Shown: piece after piece, positions 10,725-20,738 of the stretch | Layout of the letters: every line of letters begins with the position of its first letter | Numbering within the stretch: the stretch's first letter is position 1 | NCBI RefSeq assembly: GCF_014946725.1 | Contig: NZ_JACFXY010000004.1 | Span: forward strand, 186,001-250,000 | Direction of reading: 5' to 3' | DNA from: Mixta mediterraneensis | Lineage (GTDB): Bacteria > Pseudomonadota > Gammaproteobacteria > Enterobacterales > Enterobacteriaceae | Length of the DNA: 64,000 nucleotides | The notes under the pieces: generated by a model | What the model was told of the DNA's origin: nothing | The model's input: only the letters and a program-made list of their open reading frames with translations | The model's database searches: none | Translations under genes and position numbers: made by a program

Positions 10725-11682
10725 AATATCCCGCCAGCGACATCAGCATCATCCATAATGGCGTCGTTATTGCGGCAAAAATCGTCGAAAATAACATGCT
10801 GGCCGCCGCCGGGCCGGTAATCACATTAAATTTCTGCGACATTAAATAAACATTCACGCCTACCGCCATGGATCCCAGCAGGACCACCACTTTGCTCTCC
10901 AGCGGTGGCAGATCGGTCAGCCAGGCAATTGCCCATACCGTCATCGGCTGAAAGATCAGCTTCAGCACACAAATGGTATAGCTTTCCTTCAATCCCTCGC
11001 GCACCCGATAATGCGCCAGGCTCATGCCAAGCGTGATCAGCGATAGCGGGGCCGCAATCGACGCCAGCATACGCAACGGTTCAGCGGCAATTAACGGCAG
11101 CGGGCGCTGTAAAAAGCTCCATGCGGTGCCGCTCAGAATGCCAATGATCAGCGGGTTTTTCAGCACGCTTATCAGCGTGCGGCCTAAACCTTTTTGCGAG
11201 ACGTTACCCTGCTTAGCCCATTCAACCGAAAGCGTGAGTAGCGTCCAGAGGATCAGGCTGTTAAAGACCAGTACCAGCGCGACCGAGGGCAAGGCTTCTG
11301 TCCCTAGCAGGGCGGTTGCCACCGGAATGCCCAACATCACATTATTTGAGAAGATCCCACCGAGTGCGAATACTGAACCGGCTACGCCATCCAGCTTAAA
11401 TATGTGTGTCGCCAGTATACGCCCCACAATAAATACCAGCAGGCAGCTACCAAAAAAAGCCAGCAACAGGCGAAAATCCACCGGCGGGCTTTTGTAAAAA
11501 TCACTCATTACGCGAAACAGCATACAGGGCAGGGCGACATTGAAGACAAAGCGGTTCATGCCTTCACTGATGGTGGCGGGCCATTTACCGACGTGCGTCA
11601 GGCAGTAGCCCAGCAAGATAAGAACAAACAGCGGTGCGGATAAATAGATTTGATGGCTGAGCGTATTCAGCAAGGTTGGCAT
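10723..11682 (-). CDS. AEC (auxin efflux carrier) family transporter
   Basis: 319 aa with about ten hydrophobic segments in two five-helix halves, typical of the AEC/bile-acid:sodium symporter-like superfamily (MdcF, YfdV and related permeases). Recognisable elements are the N-terminal LFVLILLGYCLTHVGKW and the second-half LASIAAPLSLITLGMSLA near residue 210, which includes the helix-breaking glycine of the family. The substrate is unknown; bacterial members move malonate, malate or other carboxylates. It stands alone on the minus strand, sharing a terminator with ahpF. Its neighbours give no functional hint. Confidence 0.8.
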   Translation of the reverse strand: MPTLLNTLSHQIYLSAPLFVLILLGYCLTHVGKWPATISEGMNRFVFNVALPCMLFRVMSDFYKSPPVDFRLLLAFFGSCLLVFIVGRILATHIFKLDGVAGSVFALGGIFSNNVMLGIPVATALLGTEALPSVALVLVFNSLILWTLLTLSVEWAKQGNVSQKGLGRTLISVLKNPLIIGILSGTAWSFLQRPLPLIAAEPLRMLASIAAPLSLITLGMSLAHYRVREGLKESYTICVLKLIFQPMTVWAIAWLTDLPPLESKVVVLLGSMAVGVNVYLMSQKFNVITGPAAASMLFSTIFAAITTPLWMMLMSLAGY

Positions 11683-12171
11683 AAGCGATGAAGAGTCAGT
11701 GGTTCAATGCAACAAGGTTAACAGGTTGTTGCCAGCTTCGTAACGCTTTGATTGTCCGAAATGAGAAAAGCTGTTCAGGATTAAAGAGCAGTGATAAATC
11801 CGCGCAGGTGTTTATCTTTAATAACAGTCCGGTAATAACTGGAGAGATATTTTTCTCTGTCAGAATAGAGGAATATAACGCTGAGTTATTATTTTACGCC
11901 AAAATTAACAGAAAGTGGACGCATTCCTGACAGAATCACTGGACATAAAAAATAGCAGCATATGTACCGTCAGGATATTAACGTAAACCGGGGAATAATT
12001 AACAGATGAACTTTAGTCTGGAAAATAATACCGCTAAGGCCCGGCATTTTATGGTGAATTTGGTTGCCCGGCTTGAACGTAATAAAAAAACTGCCGGTTG
12101 AATTCGGTTAATGAATAAAATCTCAACGATTTCATCGGTAAATATATTGCATTAGCAATATTTTTACGGTT
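11683..12171. other. Gene-poor region between the AEC carrier and fliC
   Basis: About 490 bp of A/T-rich sequence. It presumably contains the carrier-gene promoter. A plus-strand ORF at 11688-11930 (80 codons) has no recognisable family or good ribosome-binding site. A 31-codon ORF (12006-12101, beginning MNFSLENNTAKARHF) looks basic and helical but has only a weak upstream signal. I call neither a gene; the region may hold remnants of a lost flagellar or regulatory gene. Confidence 0.4.
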
Positions 12172-12204
12172 GAAACAATAAAGCTCCCCGCAAAAGCGGG
12201 GAGC
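12172..12204 (-). terminator. Rho-independent terminator of fliC
   Basis: A perfect 9-bp stem (gctccccgc/gcggggagc, 12183-12191 and 12196-12204) with an AAAA loop (as given on the plus strand) lies 10 bp after the fliC stop and is followed on the minus strand by tttattgttt. Confidence 0.8.
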
Positions 12205-12213
12205 CATGAGCTA

Positions 12214-13689
12214 TTAGCCCTGCAGCAGTGACAGTACCTGCTGTGGAACCTGGTTCGCTTTCGCCAACACGGAGTTACCCGCCTGCTGGATAATCTGTGC
12301 TTTAGACATGTTTGAAACTTCAGTAGCGTAGTCAGCATCCTGAATACGAGACTGTGCTTCAGACAGGTTAGTGGTGGTGTTGTTCAGGTTAGTTACCGCT
12401 GAGTCCAGACGGTTCTGTACCGCACCCAGGCTTGAACGGAATTTGTCAATCTGAGAAATCGCTTCGTCAAGTTTTGCCAGTGGATCAGATGTAGCAGCTG
12501 ATGCGATTTGCGAAAGAGCGCTTCCATTTTGGAAATCATGCCCGCTTACTTTATCAGCAGCATAAGTTTTACCATCGACTGTAACCACTGACGTAGTTTT
12601 ATCTACTCCGCCCAACTCAACTAAACCTTTAGCAGCAGCGCCATCTTTGTCAGTGTAATCAACAGTAGTGACATCGAAGTTTGAACCTGCTGTACCATCA
12701 AAATTTGTTTTATAAAGTTTGCCATTATATGACAGACCGTATCCGGCATCCTTCGAATTTCCTTGCGAATCAGTTGTGGTTAACTTTTCCAGCTTCACAT
12801 CGCTAGCATCAACCATTGTCCCCAAAGCTGTACTTAAAGTTGCTGCAGCATCAGTAGTATCGACAGGAGTACCCGTTTGAACTTTTGACACGTTAGTAGA
12901 ACCCGCAGGGATGCTACCAGCTTTATCACCCAGAGCTACGGCGCCAGTTGCAGCCGTAACGTTTACTTCATAAACACCATCATCACTAGCATTATCTGAA
13001 CCAGACACAGTAGTAAAATATTTACCACTTATTGAGTCAAACTGGATTGGTGAAGAAGTCGCGTTATCACCGTTCGCAGCAGTAACGTCTAAGGTGTCCA
13101 AATCAGTTGAAGAATCTGTATAGGTACTGCTGATTTGAGTTTGTGAAACCGTTGCGGAATTTTGGACATTGAATGCTGACAAACCTAACGTTGAAGAATC
13201 GATTTTTTGCAGGTCAATTGAAATTGTCTGGCCATCATTTGCGCCAACCTGGATTTTCATGGTGCCGTCTTTTGCCAGCACGTTCACGCCGTTAAACTGG
13301 GTCTGGCCCGATACACGATCGATTTCATCCAGACGGGAGGTGATTTCGTCCTGGATAGATGACAAGTCGGAATCAGAGTTAGTGCCGTTCTGAGACTGCA
13401 CGGTCAGTTCACGAATACGCTGTAAGTTGTTGTTGATTTCTGACAGTGCGCCTTCAGTGGTCTGTGCCAGGGAGATACCGTCATTAGCGTTACGTGCCGC
13501 CTGAGTCAGACCGTTAATGTTAGAGGTGAAGCGGTTGGCAATTGCCTGGCCCGCAGCGTCATCTTTCGCGCTGTTGATACGCAGGCCAGAAGACAGACGC
13601 TCAATAGAGGTAGACAGAGCAGACTGGTTCTTATTAATGTTGTTCTGAGTGATCAGCGAGAGGCTGTTGGTATTGATTACTTGAGCCAT
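12214..13689 (-). CDS. fliC: Flagellin, filament subunit
   Basis: 491 aa. The conserved terminal domains that build the filament core are both intact: N-terminal [20 protein letters not shown] and the [20 protein letters not shown] region (near 29-50), the counterpart of the plant-recognised flg22 epitope; and the C-terminal coiled region (about 400-491) ending [12 protein letters not shown]. The middle (about 175-395) is a Ser/Thr/Asp-rich hypervariable surface domain that is more A/T-rich than its flanks. No signal peptide, as expected for type III export. It is a lone gene with its own sigma-28 promoter and terminator; no fliD, fliS or fliA lies in the window, so it is either displaced or an extra flagellin copy. 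Confidence 0.95.
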   Translation of the reverse strand: MAQVINTNSLSLITQNNINKNQSALSTSIERLSSGLRINSAKDDAAGQAIANRFTSNINGLTQAARNANDGISLAQTTEGALSEINNNLQRIRELTVQSQNGTNSDSDLSSIQDEITSRLDEIDRVSGQTQFNGVNVLAKDGTMKIQVGANDGQTISIDLQKIDSSTLGLSAFNVQNSATVSQTQISSTYTDSSTDLDTLDVTAANGDNATSSPIQFDSISGKYFTTVSGSDNASDDGVYEVNVTAATGAVALGDKAGSIPAGSTNVSKVQTGTPVDTTDAAATLSTALGTMVDASDVKLEKLTTTDSQGNSKDAGYGLSYNGKLYKTNFDGTAGSNFDVTTVDYTDKDGAAAKGLVELGGVDKTTSVVTVDGKTYAADKVSGHDFQNGSALSQIASAATSDPLAKLDEAISQIDKFRSSLGAVQNRLDSAVTNLNNTTTNLSEAQSRIQDADYATEVSNMSKAQIIQQAGNSVLAKANQVPQQVLSLLQG

Positions 13690-13766
13690 GGTAAAAGTTC
13701 CTGTTTATCAAGTCATTTGGTTAAGGTGTGGGCTTCAACCCGTCGGCTTCAGCGCCGTCATACCTA

Positions 13767-13793
13767 CTATCGTCACCCTCCAAAAAAACTTTA
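13767..13793 (-). promoter_or_regulatory. Sigma-28 (FliA) promoter of fliC
   Basis: On the minus strand a perfect -35 element TAAAGTTT (13793-13786) is followed after exactly 11 bp by GACGATAG (13774-13767), a 6/8 match to the -10 GCCGATAA. This is the class 3 flagellar promoter layout, placed about 80 bp upstream of the fliC start. Confidence 0.85.
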
Positions 13794-14036
13794 ACTTCCT
13801 TTTTTATTTCTTTTTTTCCTGCTCAGCGCTTTCTGAGATGTTGCCTAGTGTTATGGCTGATACATCAGTCGCTTGAAGAGCTCGCTATGCACCATTATTT
13901 TTTCAGCCGCTGGATAATGCCTAAAGGGAAGTCGGGGGTATCTGTGTCCGGCGCTCAAGAAGGCATATGCAGTCAGGCTGGCTTGCGTTGCAAGCGACAC
14001 TTCCCGTATGCTGGTGAAATGTAATGAGAGTGACTT
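13794..14036. other. Intergenic region between the fliC promoter and the thi leader
   Basis: About 240 bp. It should contain the thiM promoter for the plus strand. I see no convincing ORF; the two overlapping small frames here run into the riboswitch and have no family resemblance. Confidence 0.5.
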
Positions 14037-14122
14037 AACGACTCGGGGTGCCGCTTTCCGCAAGGGAAGGGCTGAGAAAAACCCGTTGACCTGAACTGGA
14101 TAATGCCAGCGTAGGGAAGTCT
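14037..14122 (+). promoter_or_regulatory. TPP riboswitch (THI element) upstream of thiM
   Basis: The leader carries the conserved aptamer blocks in order: aacgactcggggtgcc (14037), ggctgagaaa (thi box near 14070) with acccg, then gacctgaactggataatgcc and agcgtagggaagt ending near 14122. This is very close to the E. coli thiM aptamer. The distance to the thiM start (about 46 nt) fits translational control by sequestering the ribosome-binding site, the E. coli thiM mechanism; the switching helix itself was not folded. Confidence 0.95.
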
Positions 14123-14168
14123 GATGCCTGACCGCATTTGCCTTCTTGTTCGCCGGTTGGGAGTTATG

Positions 14169-14957
14169 ATGACACATCAACCTGAACGCCTTTCTGACGC
14201 GCTCGTCGCGTCCATTTTGCATCAATTCCGTCAACACGCGCCGCTGGTGCACTGCATGACCAATGACGTTGTACAAACCTTCAGCGCCAACGTGCTGCTG
14301 GCGCTGAATGCCTCCCCCGCCATGGTCATTGATGTTGACGAAGCCGCTCAGTTCAGCGGTTTTGCCGATGCGTTACTGATAAATGTCGGCACCTTAACGC
14401 GAGATCGCCAGCTTGCCATGCAGGCCGCAGTAACCGCTGCGAATAAAGCGGGTACGCCCTGGACGCTCGATCCGGTCGTGGTTGGCGCGCTTAAATTACG
14501 CAGCGAATTCTGCCAGCAATTGCTTCGCCAGAAACCTGCCGCGATTCGCGGTAACGCCTCAGAAATTTTAGCGCTGGCGCAGCAGGCGGCTGGCGGGCGA
14601 GGCGTCGATAGTCTGCATCAGGCCGATGCCGCCCTGGAGGCCGCTCAACAACTTGCTCGCGACTATCAAACCATTGTCATCGTTACGGGTGAAGTCGATT
14701 ACGTTACTCATGGCGCGCGTATTTTAAGCGTCGCTGGCGGCAACCCGCTCATGACGCGTGTGGTTGGCACCGGTTGTGCTTTATCTGCGGTGGTGGCGGC
14801 GTTTTCCAGTTTGCCGGGGGATGCGTTGCTTAACGCTGCCAGCGCCTGCCGTATCATGGCGTTAGCGGGTGAGAAAGCTGCCGCACAGTCGCAAGGTCCG
14901 GGCAGTTTTGTCGCTGCTTTCCTTGATGCGTTATGGCTGCTGGAGGTGGCAGTATGA
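14169..14957 (+). CDS. thiM: Hydroxyethylthiazole kinase
   Basis: 262 aa, as in E. coli. Phosphorylates 4-methyl-5-(2-hydroxyethyl)thiazole in thiamine salvage. The family core is visible: [20 protein letters not shown] near residues 34-53, and the ATP/Mg region with [11 protein letters not shown] near 195-205 containing the catalytic cysteine-glycine context. Of the two adjacent ATGs (14166 and 14169) I chose 14169 because it is 5 nt from GGGAG and gives the usual length. The stop overlaps the thiD start (ATGA). Controlled by the TPP riboswitch just upstream. Confidence 0.95.
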   Translation: MTHQPERLSDALVASILHQFRQHAPLVHCMTNDVVQTFSANVLLALNASPAMVIDVDEAAQFSGFADALLINVGTLTRDRQLAMQAAVTAANKAGTPWTLDPVVVGALKLRSEFCQQLLRQKPAAIRGNASEILALAQQAAGGRGVDSLHQADAALEAAQQLARDYQTIVIVTGEVDYVTHGARILSVAGGNPLMTRVVGTGCALSAVVAAFSSLPGDALLNAASACRIMALAGEKAAAQSQGPGSFVAAFLDALWLLEVAV

Positions 14958-15754
14958 AGCGGATTAATGCCTTAACTATCGCCGGAACCGACCCCAGCGG
15001 CGGCGCGGGAATCCAGGCCGATCTGAAAACTTTCTCTGCGTTAGGCGCCTATGGCACCAGCGTTATCACCGCGCTGGTGGCACAAAACACCTGTGGCGTG
15101 CAGTCGGTTTACCGGGTCGAACCTGATTTCGTGGCGGCCCAGCTCGATTCAGTGCTGGATGATGTGCGTATCGACAGCGCAAAAATCGGCATGTTAGCGG
15201 AAACCGCGATCGTTGAGCGGGTAGCTAATCGCCTGAAACGAGCCAGTTTGCCGTTTGTGGTACTCGACACGGTGATGGTGGCAAAAAGCGGCGATGCCCT
15301 GCTTTCGCCTGACGCCATTGCCAGCGTACGTGAGTTGTTACTGCCACAGGTTTCACTGATTACCCCTAATTTGCCCGAAGCGGCGGCGCTGTTAAAGTGT
15401 GAAATGGCGCGTAATGAAGACGAGATGCTGACCCAGGGGGAAGCCTTGTTGGCCCTGGGATGTCAGGCGGTGCTAATGAAAGGCGGCCATCTGAGTGACG
15501 AAGAGAGCCCCGATTGGTTGATCACGCGTTCGGCGCAGCAGCGCTTTACCGCACCTCGCGTTAATACGCGGCACACCCACGGCACGGGTTGTACCCTGTC
15601 GGCGGCGCTGGCGGCGTTGCGGCCACGTCATCAGAACTGGAACGATACCCTGAGCGAAGCTAAAGCCTGGCTACAACAGGCTCTGTTACAGGCCGACTCG
15701 CTGGAAGTCGGGAAAGGCATTGGGCCGGTACATCATTTTCATCAATGGTGGTAG
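14954..15754 (+). CDS. thiD: Hydroxymethylpyrimidine / phosphomethylpyrimidine kinase
   Basis: 266 aa, as in E. coli. Phosphorylates HMP and then HMP-P to HMP-PP for thiamine synthesis. The ribokinase-family signatures are present: [20 protein letters not shown] at the N-terminus and [14 protein letters not shown] near residue 209, with the catalytic Asp region at the C-terminal helix. The ATG at 14954 overlaps the thiM stop by 4 bp, so the two are coupled and share the riboswitch. Most likely the last gene of the unit. Confidence 0.96.
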   Translation: MKRINALTIAGTDPSGGAGIQADLKTFSALGAYGTSVITALVAQNTCGVQSVYRVEPDFVAAQLDSVLDDVRIDSAKIGMLAETAIVERVANRLKRASLPFVVLDTVMVAKSGDALLSPDAIASVRELLLPQVSLITPNLPEAAALLKCEMARNEDEMLTQGEALLALGCQAVLMKGGHLSDEESPDWLITRSAQQRFTAPRVNTRHTHGTGCTLSAALAALRPRHQNWNDTLSEAKAWLQQALLQADSLEVGKGIGPVHHFHQWW

Positions 15755-15898
15755 GGCAAAGCGCAAAGGGCCTCTTTTTTCTGCGGATCCGTCTGAAAAA
15801 TGGAGTCAGCAATTTGCATCGACGGGGCATTCCGGTCCAGGCTGTTGGGGTCGAATCGGCGGGGGGCGGGTCATCTTCGACATTTAACAGGAGCTTAC

Positions 15899-16951
15899 AT
15901 GACGGACATCGTACAGTTATTGGGTCAGGAAGCTGATTCCCTTCTCCAACATCGCTGCATGACCATTCCAGCGGAAAGCCTGTATTTACCAGGCGGGGAT
16001 TTTGTCGATCGCGTCATGATCGATAACAACCGTTCTCCTGCGGTGCTGCGCAATATGCAAACGTTGTATAATACCGGCCGCCTGGCGGGAACCGGCTATC
16101 TGTCTATTCTGCCGGTGGATCAAGGCGTTGAGCACTCGGCCGGCGCATCGTTTGCTGCAAATCCTCACTACTTTGATCCAAAGAATATTGTTGAGCTGGC
16201 CATTGAAGCTGGTTGTAACTGCGTGGCATCAACCTACGGCGTGCTGGCTTCAGTGTCACGGCGCTATGCGCATCGCATTCCGTTTATGGTGAAACTGAAC
16301 CACAACGAGACGCTGAGCTATCCGGCGCAATATGACCAGACGCTCTATGCCAGCGTGGAGCAGGCGTTCAATATGGGCGCGGTAGCGGTTGGCGCGACGA
16401 TTTACTTCGGTTCTGAGCAATCACGTCGTCAGCTTGAAGAAATTTCCGCCGCGTTTGAGCGGGCACATGAACTGGGGATGGTCACGGTTCTGTGGGCTTA
16501 TCTGCGCAATAACGATTTCAAAAAGGATGGGGTGGATTATCACGCCAGCGCTGACCTGACCGGGCAGGCTAACCATCTGGCGGCAACCATTGGTGCGGAT
16601 ATTGTTAAGCAAAAAATGGCGGAAAATAATGGTGGTTATAACGCCGTGAAATTTGGTCATACGGACGAGCGGGTCTACAGCAAGCTGACCACAGAGAATC
16701 CAATCGATCTGGTTCGCTATCAGCTTGCCAACTGCTATATGGGGCGCGCTGGCCTGATCAACTCTGGCGGTGCTTCAGCCGGGGAAACGGATATTGCCGA
16801 ATCCGTGCGCACGGCGGTGATTAATAAACGTGCCGGTGGCATGGGGCTGATACTGGGTCGTAAGGCATTTAAAAAATCACTGAAAGATGGCGTCGCATTG
16901 ATCAATGCCGTACAGGATGTGTATTTGTCTAAAGATGTGACGATTGCGTAA
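15899..16951 (+). CDS. fbaB: Fructose-bisphosphate aldolase class I (DhnA type)
   Basis: 350 aa, as in E. coli FbaB. Cleaves fructose 1,6-bisphosphate by a Schiff-base mechanism; mainly used under gluconeogenic conditions. The DeoC/LacD-like barrel is recognisable from [18 protein letters not shown] near residue 62, the [12 protein letters not shown] segment near 140 and ADIVKQKM near 240, whose first lysine is the likely Schiff-base residue. The start at 15899 is preceded by CAGGAG at good spacing; the longer open frame upstream is not supported. In E. coli fbaB is near thiMD but in a different arrangement. Confidence 0.95.
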   Translation: MTDIVQLLGQEADSLLQHRCMTIPAESLYLPGGDFVDRVMIDNNRSPAVLRNMQTLYNTGRLAGTGYLSILPVDQGVEHSAGASFAANPHYFDPKNIVELAIEAGCNCVASTYGVLASVSRRYAHRIPFMVKLNHNETLSYPAQYDQTLYASVEQAFNMGAVAVGATIYFGSEQSRRQLEEISAAFERAHELGMVTVLWAYLRNNDFKKDGVDYHASADLTGQANHLAATIGADIVKQKMAENNGGYNAVKFGHTDERVYSKLTTENPIDLVRYQLANCYMGRAGLINSGGASAGETDIAESVRTAVINKRAGGMGLILGRKAFKKSLKDGVALINAVQDVYLSKDVTIA

Positions 16952-17004
16952 TTCAAACTGGCTTTCCCGCCGACGGGTGAATTCCCGCTGCGTTCGATAA
17001 GGCT

Positions 17005-17027
17005 GAAAAGGCCAGCACCCGCTGGCC
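17005..17027 (-). terminator. Terminator of the rsp operon
   Basis: A 7-bp stem ggccagc/gctggcc with a 4-nt loop (17010-17027) is followed on the minus strand by ttttcagcc. It lies about 30 bp past the end of the GntR regulator gene. It is also about 60 bp after fbaB, but has no T tract on the plus strand. Confidence 0.6.
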
Positions 17028-17055
17028 CTGGTTGTGGAAGGGGCAGTGAGCTGGC

Positions 17056-17745
17056 TCAGGATCCTTCTTCAAACCACTCGCTGTTGCGTTCCGCTATTGG
17101 CGTAATAGAAAAAATCATCTCCTGCAAATGACGACGCATCGCTGCTTCTGCTGCATCGGCATCATGCTGTTTCAGCGCAGTGAAAATCTCTTCATGCTGC
17201 TGGATCAAACGCTCTGGTGGAGAGACTTCGCTTAGCGTTAAAAAACGTACCCGATCCATTGCCGCCTTGATATTTTCTACCGTTTCCCACGCCAGCGCGC
17301 AGTTGATGCTTTCGGCGATCAGGCGATGAAATTCATCATCCAGGCTAAGAAACGTCTGGCTGTCGTGTCGTTCAGAGGCCATATTTTGCAGCTGTAAATT
17401 GTACTCCAGCGCCATCAGTGCTGGCGCTTCAATTTCCTGCGCGGCGCGACGCACGACGGAGATTTCTACTGCTTCCCGAATAAAGCGGCCATCGGCAACG
17501 CCTTTGGCAGAAATTTTACGAACGAAGGTGCCGCGCTGTGGCAACACCTGTACCAGTCCAGCCTCTGCCAGCTTAATAAACGCTTCACGCACCGGCTGAC
17601 GTGACACATTAAAGCGAGCAGAAACGTCTTTTTCAGACAACAGCGAACCCGGTTGAATCACACAGGTAACGATGTCTTTGCGCAGATACCGATATATCTG
17701 CTGATTCACTGGTTCGCTGGTAGTAATGGTATAGGCGATCGACAT
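17056..17745 (-). CDS. rspR: GntR/FadR-family transcriptional regulator (RspR-like)
   Basis: 229 aa. An N-terminal winged helix of the GntR family (about residues 15-80, including VNQQIYRYLRKDI and FNVSRQPVREAFIKLAEAGL) is joined to an FCD ligand-binding domain (about 90-215). FCD proteins usually sense sugar acids or carboxylates and repress catabolic operons. The protein closely resembles E. coli RspR (YdfH), which controls rspAB. It is the last gene of the five-gene operon, suggesting autoregulation; a candidate operator could lie in the rspA promoter region (22975-23141) but I could not define one securely. Confidence 0.88.
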   Translation of the reverse strand: MSIAYTITTSEPVNQQIYRYLRKDIVTCVIQPGSLLSEKDVSARFNVSRQPVREAFIKLAEAGLVQVLPQRGTFVRKISAKGVADGRFIREAVEISVVRRAAQEIEAPALMALEYNLQLQNMASERHDSQTFLSLDDEFHRLIAESINCALAWETVENIKAAMDRVRFLTLSEVSPPERLIQQHEEIFTALKQHDADAAEAAMRRHLQEMIFSITPIAERNSEWFEEGS

Positions 17746-17804
17746 GCAGCAATATCCGTATTATGGCTGGCAAAAGCCAGCCCGATAAGAAAGAATCAGT
17801 CTAA

Positions 17805-19307
17805 TCAGCGCGCTACATCTGCGCCAGCGCTTTTGCTAGTGCGCAATGCTGTCTGATTCATAAGGTGGTGAACGGTAGCGCGGGCACCTTGCTGCAAAAG
17901 TTGCTGATAAAAATCCGTTAATCGTGCAACAACCTCGACATTTTGCGGGAGATCTTCGCCGAAAACCGTTTTTATTCCCAGCAGCGCGCGCACGCGTGCT
18001 TCTCCTTCCTCGCTGTTTGCTACGCACTTTGTCAGCTCGTTTTTCAGAGGATCACGGATCTCGAACGGCTGGCCTTGCTCATCAACGCCACCGACATAAC
18101 GCATCCAGGCGGCGATGCCAAGCAATAACAGATCGCAACGACTCCCGTTGCGCAGATGCCAGCGCAGGCTGTCGAGCAGACGCTGTGGCAGTTTTTGGGT
18201 GCCATCGGTCGCAATCTGGTAAGTACGATGCTTAATGGCGCGATTTTCATAGCGGGCAATAAGCTTACTGGCGTATTCCTGCAAATTAATGCCCTGAGTG
18301 CGCAGCGTCGGTGCTTGCTCGTTCACCATTAAGGCGCGAGCGGCGGCGCGAAAATGGCCGTCTGCCATACAGTCGCTGATGTGTTCACAACCGGCCAGAA
18401 AGCCTAAATAGGCCAGAAATGAATGGCTGCCGTTCAGCATGCGCAGCTTCATCTCTTCGAATGGCAGGACATCGTTTACCAGTTCGGCACCTGCGTTTTC
18501 CCAGGCGGGGCGTCCACTGACAAAGTTATCTTCAATCACCCATTGAAAAAACGGTTCCGCTTCAACGGCCACGGGATCGGCGGAACCCAGGCGGGCGCTG
18601 AGCTGTTCAAAGGCGCTGTCAGTCATGGCGGGCACGATACGATCGACCATGGTCGAGGGAAAGGTAATGTGCTGCTGAATATAGTCGGCTAATGCCTCAT
18701 CCTGATGCTGCGCCAGCTGTACGATCACGTTGCGCGTGACGTGGCCGTTTTCCGGCATATTGTCACAGGACATCACGCTAAACGGCGCTAAACCGGCAGC
18801 GCGACGACGACGAATGGCTGCCAGAATCAGCCCCGGCAGTGAACGAGGGGCATCAGGATGGGCGATGTCATGCACAATATCGGGATGGTCAGGATTGAGA
18901 TCGCCACTGGCGGGTAAATGGCAATAGCCTTTTTCCGTCACGGTCATCGACACAATCGCCACATCTGGCTGGCTCATTGCCTCAATGACTGCATCGATGC
19001 CGTCGCCTTTGCCATGCAGCGCGGTGGTAATGACGCCGATAACGCGGGTATTCAGCGAATCGTCAGCCATTTCAGTGACTGTATAGAGTAAATCCTGTGC
19101 CCGCAGCGCCTGAATCAGTGCGCCGCTGTTGAGATTCACTTCGCAATAGCCCCAGTCACTGCCCTGTTCGGCGAGCTTATCGCTACACAGTGCCTGATGC
19201 GCGCGGTGAAAAGCGCCAAAGCCGATGTGCACCATGCGGGTTTTAAGTTGGCTACGGTCGTAGCGTGGCTGCTGAATATCAGCGGGAAGGCGATCAATCT
19301 GTAACAT
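17805..19307 (-). CDS. Mannitol dehydrogenase-family oxidoreductase (D-mannonate/fructuronate type, YdfI-like)
   Basis: 500 aa, polyol-specific long-chain dehydrogenase family (UxuB, MtlK, YdfI). The N-terminal Rossmann domain begins MVHIGFGAFHRAHQAL near residue 26 and the C-terminal catalytic domain contains the KLRMLNGSHSFLAYLGFLAG stretch near 287, which carries the catalytic lysine-asparagine-histidine context of the family. UxuB-type enzymes interconvert D-fructuronate and D-mannonate with NAD(H). Next to an RspA-type D-mannonate dehydratase and an RspB-type dehydrogenase, fructuronate to mannonate is the best guess; tagaturonate/altronate or another hexonate cannot be excluded. Confidence 0.85.
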   Translation of the reverse strand: MLQIDRLPADIQQPRYDRSQLKTRMVHIGFGAFHRAHQALCSDKLAEQGSDWGYCEVNLNSGALIQALRAQDLLYTVTEMADDSLNTRVIGVITTALHGKGDGIDAVIEAMSQPDVAIVSMTVTEKGYCHLPASGDLNPDHPDIVHDIAHPDAPRSLPGLILAAIRRRRAAGLAPFSVMSCDNMPENGHVTRNVIVQLAQHQDEALADYIQQHITFPSTMVDRIVPAMTDSAFEQLSARLGSADPVAVEAEPFFQWVIEDNFVSGRPAWENAGAELVNDVLPFEEMKLRMLNGSHSFLAYLGFLAGCEHISDCMADGHFRAAARALMVNEQAPTLRTQGINLQEYASKLIARYENRAIKHRTYQIATDGTQKLPQRLLDSLRWHLRNGSRCDLLLLGIAAWMRYVGGVDEQGQPFEIRDPLKNELTKCVANSEEGEARVRALLGIKTVFGEDLPQNVEVVARLTDFYQQLLQQGARATVHHLMNQTALRTSKSAGADVAR

Positions 19308-19374
19308 AGTCCGTCCTTATGGCAAACGGGACGCCGAGCGCCCCGTAATCAATAATGCGTTAACCGCGTGAAGC

Positions 19375-20658
19375 TCAGACCGAAACCGGTTTATCACTGG
19401 TTTTCGGACTGCGGATCACAAAAAGCACCAGGAATGCGCCGACGGCAGCGACACAACCTGCCAGCACAAAGGCGCTGTCAAATTTGCCCGTGTGCTGCAC
19501 GATAAAGCCTGTGACGACTGGACCGATGATGCCGGATAAGCTGCCTACCAGATGAATAAACCCGCTGATGCTGCCAACTCGGCTTTTATGCACCACATCC
19601 TGAATAATCGCCCAGTAGATCGCGCCGGTGATGTAGAGAAAGAAAATGGATACCGACATCATCATCACGGCAGGTACGACATCTTTTATCGTACCTGCCA
19701 GCGCGACACAAATGGCGGCAGCAAACAGTGAGACCACTAACACAATTTTACGTGACAACAGCAGCTTGCCGGTGAAATTAAAAATTTTATCGGAGATCCA
19801 GCCACCGAGCGCCAGGCCAACAAAACCGACAATCCACGGGATCATCGTGGTGATGCTCATCGCTTTGATGTCAAGGCCATGCGCCTGCACCAGATACGCC
19901 GGGAACCAGCTCAGAAAGAAAAACAGAATGTAGTTGTAACAGAAGAAAGCAAACGCCGTGACCAGGATGACTGGCTGGCGCAAATAGTAGCCGAAGGTGT
20001 GTGACGTTTGCGATAAGTCGGCTTCATCATTCGGACTTTCGGCTTTCATCTGATCAATCAGCGCTCGCTCTTTTGCCGTTACCAGCTTGCTCTTTGCGGG
20101 AGTATCGGCGGCAAAGAAGAGCCAAATGGTCATCCACGCCAGGCCAATACAGCAAACGATGATAAACGCGGGTCGCCAGCCGTAGGCGATCGCCAGATAG
20201 CCAATAATGGGCCCCGCGACCGCGCCCCCAAGCGGAGAACCGGCGCTCAGCAACCCCATGGCGGTTGCCGCCTGTTTTTTCGGAAACCAGCCGTTGATGG
20301 CTTTATTCGCCGAAGCGCAAATCGGGCCTTCTGCCATGCCGAACAGCACACGCAAAATCAATAACGACCAGAAGCCGGTAGCCAGCGCCGTCATGCCGCA
20401 AAAGATTGACCATGCGCCGACAGCGACGGCAAGCACCATTTTCGGGCCATATTTGTCGGTCGCCAGGCCACCCACAAAGTTAAACAGCGCATAGCCGAAG
20501 AAGAAACTGCCGAAAATCATGCCGAACTGCTCAGCATTAATCACCAGATCTTTTTCTACCAGCGGCACGGTCAACGACAGCGCTACGCGATCGAGGTAAT
20601 TGATCATATAGACAAGGAATAACAGTAATACGAGGGTCCAGCGCAGATTCTTAAACAT
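19375..20658 (-). CDS. MFS transporter, anion:cation symporter (hexuronate/hexonate) family
   Basis: 427 aa with 12 predicted membrane segments. The ACS-family hallmarks are present: MINYLDRVALSLTVPLVEKD at the start of helix 1 and GMAEGPICASANKAINGWFP after helix 4. Relatives are ExuT, GudP, DgoT and E. coli YdfJ, which move hexuronates, hexarates or hexonates with protons. Position between rspB and the mannonate oxidoreductase gene, with gaps of 80 and 67 bp, indicates it imports the substrate of this pathway. Confidence 0.88.
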   Translation of the reverse strand: MFKNLRWTLVLLLFLVYMINYLDRVALSLTVPLVEKDLVINAEQFGMIFGSFFFGYALFNFVGGLATDKYGPKMVLAVAVGAWSIFCGMTALATGFWSLLILRVLFGMAEGPICASANKAINGWFPKKQAATAMGLLSAGSPLGGAVAGPIIGYLAIAYGWRPAFIIVCCIGLAWMTIWLFFAADTPAKSKLVTAKERALIDQMKAESPNDEADLSQTSHTFGYYLRQPVILVTAFAFFCYNYILFFFLSWFPAYLVQAHGLDIKAMSITTMIPWIVGFVGLALGGWISDKIFNFTGKLLLSRKIVLVVSLFAAAICVALAGTIKDVVPAVMMMSVSIFFLYITGAIYWAIIQDVVHKSRVGSISGFIHLVGSLSGIIGPVVTGFIVQHTGKFDSAFVLAGCVAAVGAFLVLFVIRSPKTSDKPVSV

Positions 20659-20738
20659 AGAAACTCCGTGATCTGTTTTCTATTTGTAATAGGCCGGCGG
20701 GTACGCACCGGCAGAAGACAGCTGGGGTGCGGATTAGG

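Noticed and set aside
11688..11930. 80-codon ORF between the AEC carrier and fliC
   Set aside because: No family resemblance, no good ribosome-binding site, composition like non-coding flanks.
12006..12101. 31-codon ORF MNFSLENNTAKARHF...
   Set aside because: Short and without a good start signal; could be a peptide but nothing supports it beyond an open frame.
12214..13689. Phase-variation switch of flagellin
   Set aside because: No invertible repeats or recombinase gene beside fliC in the window.
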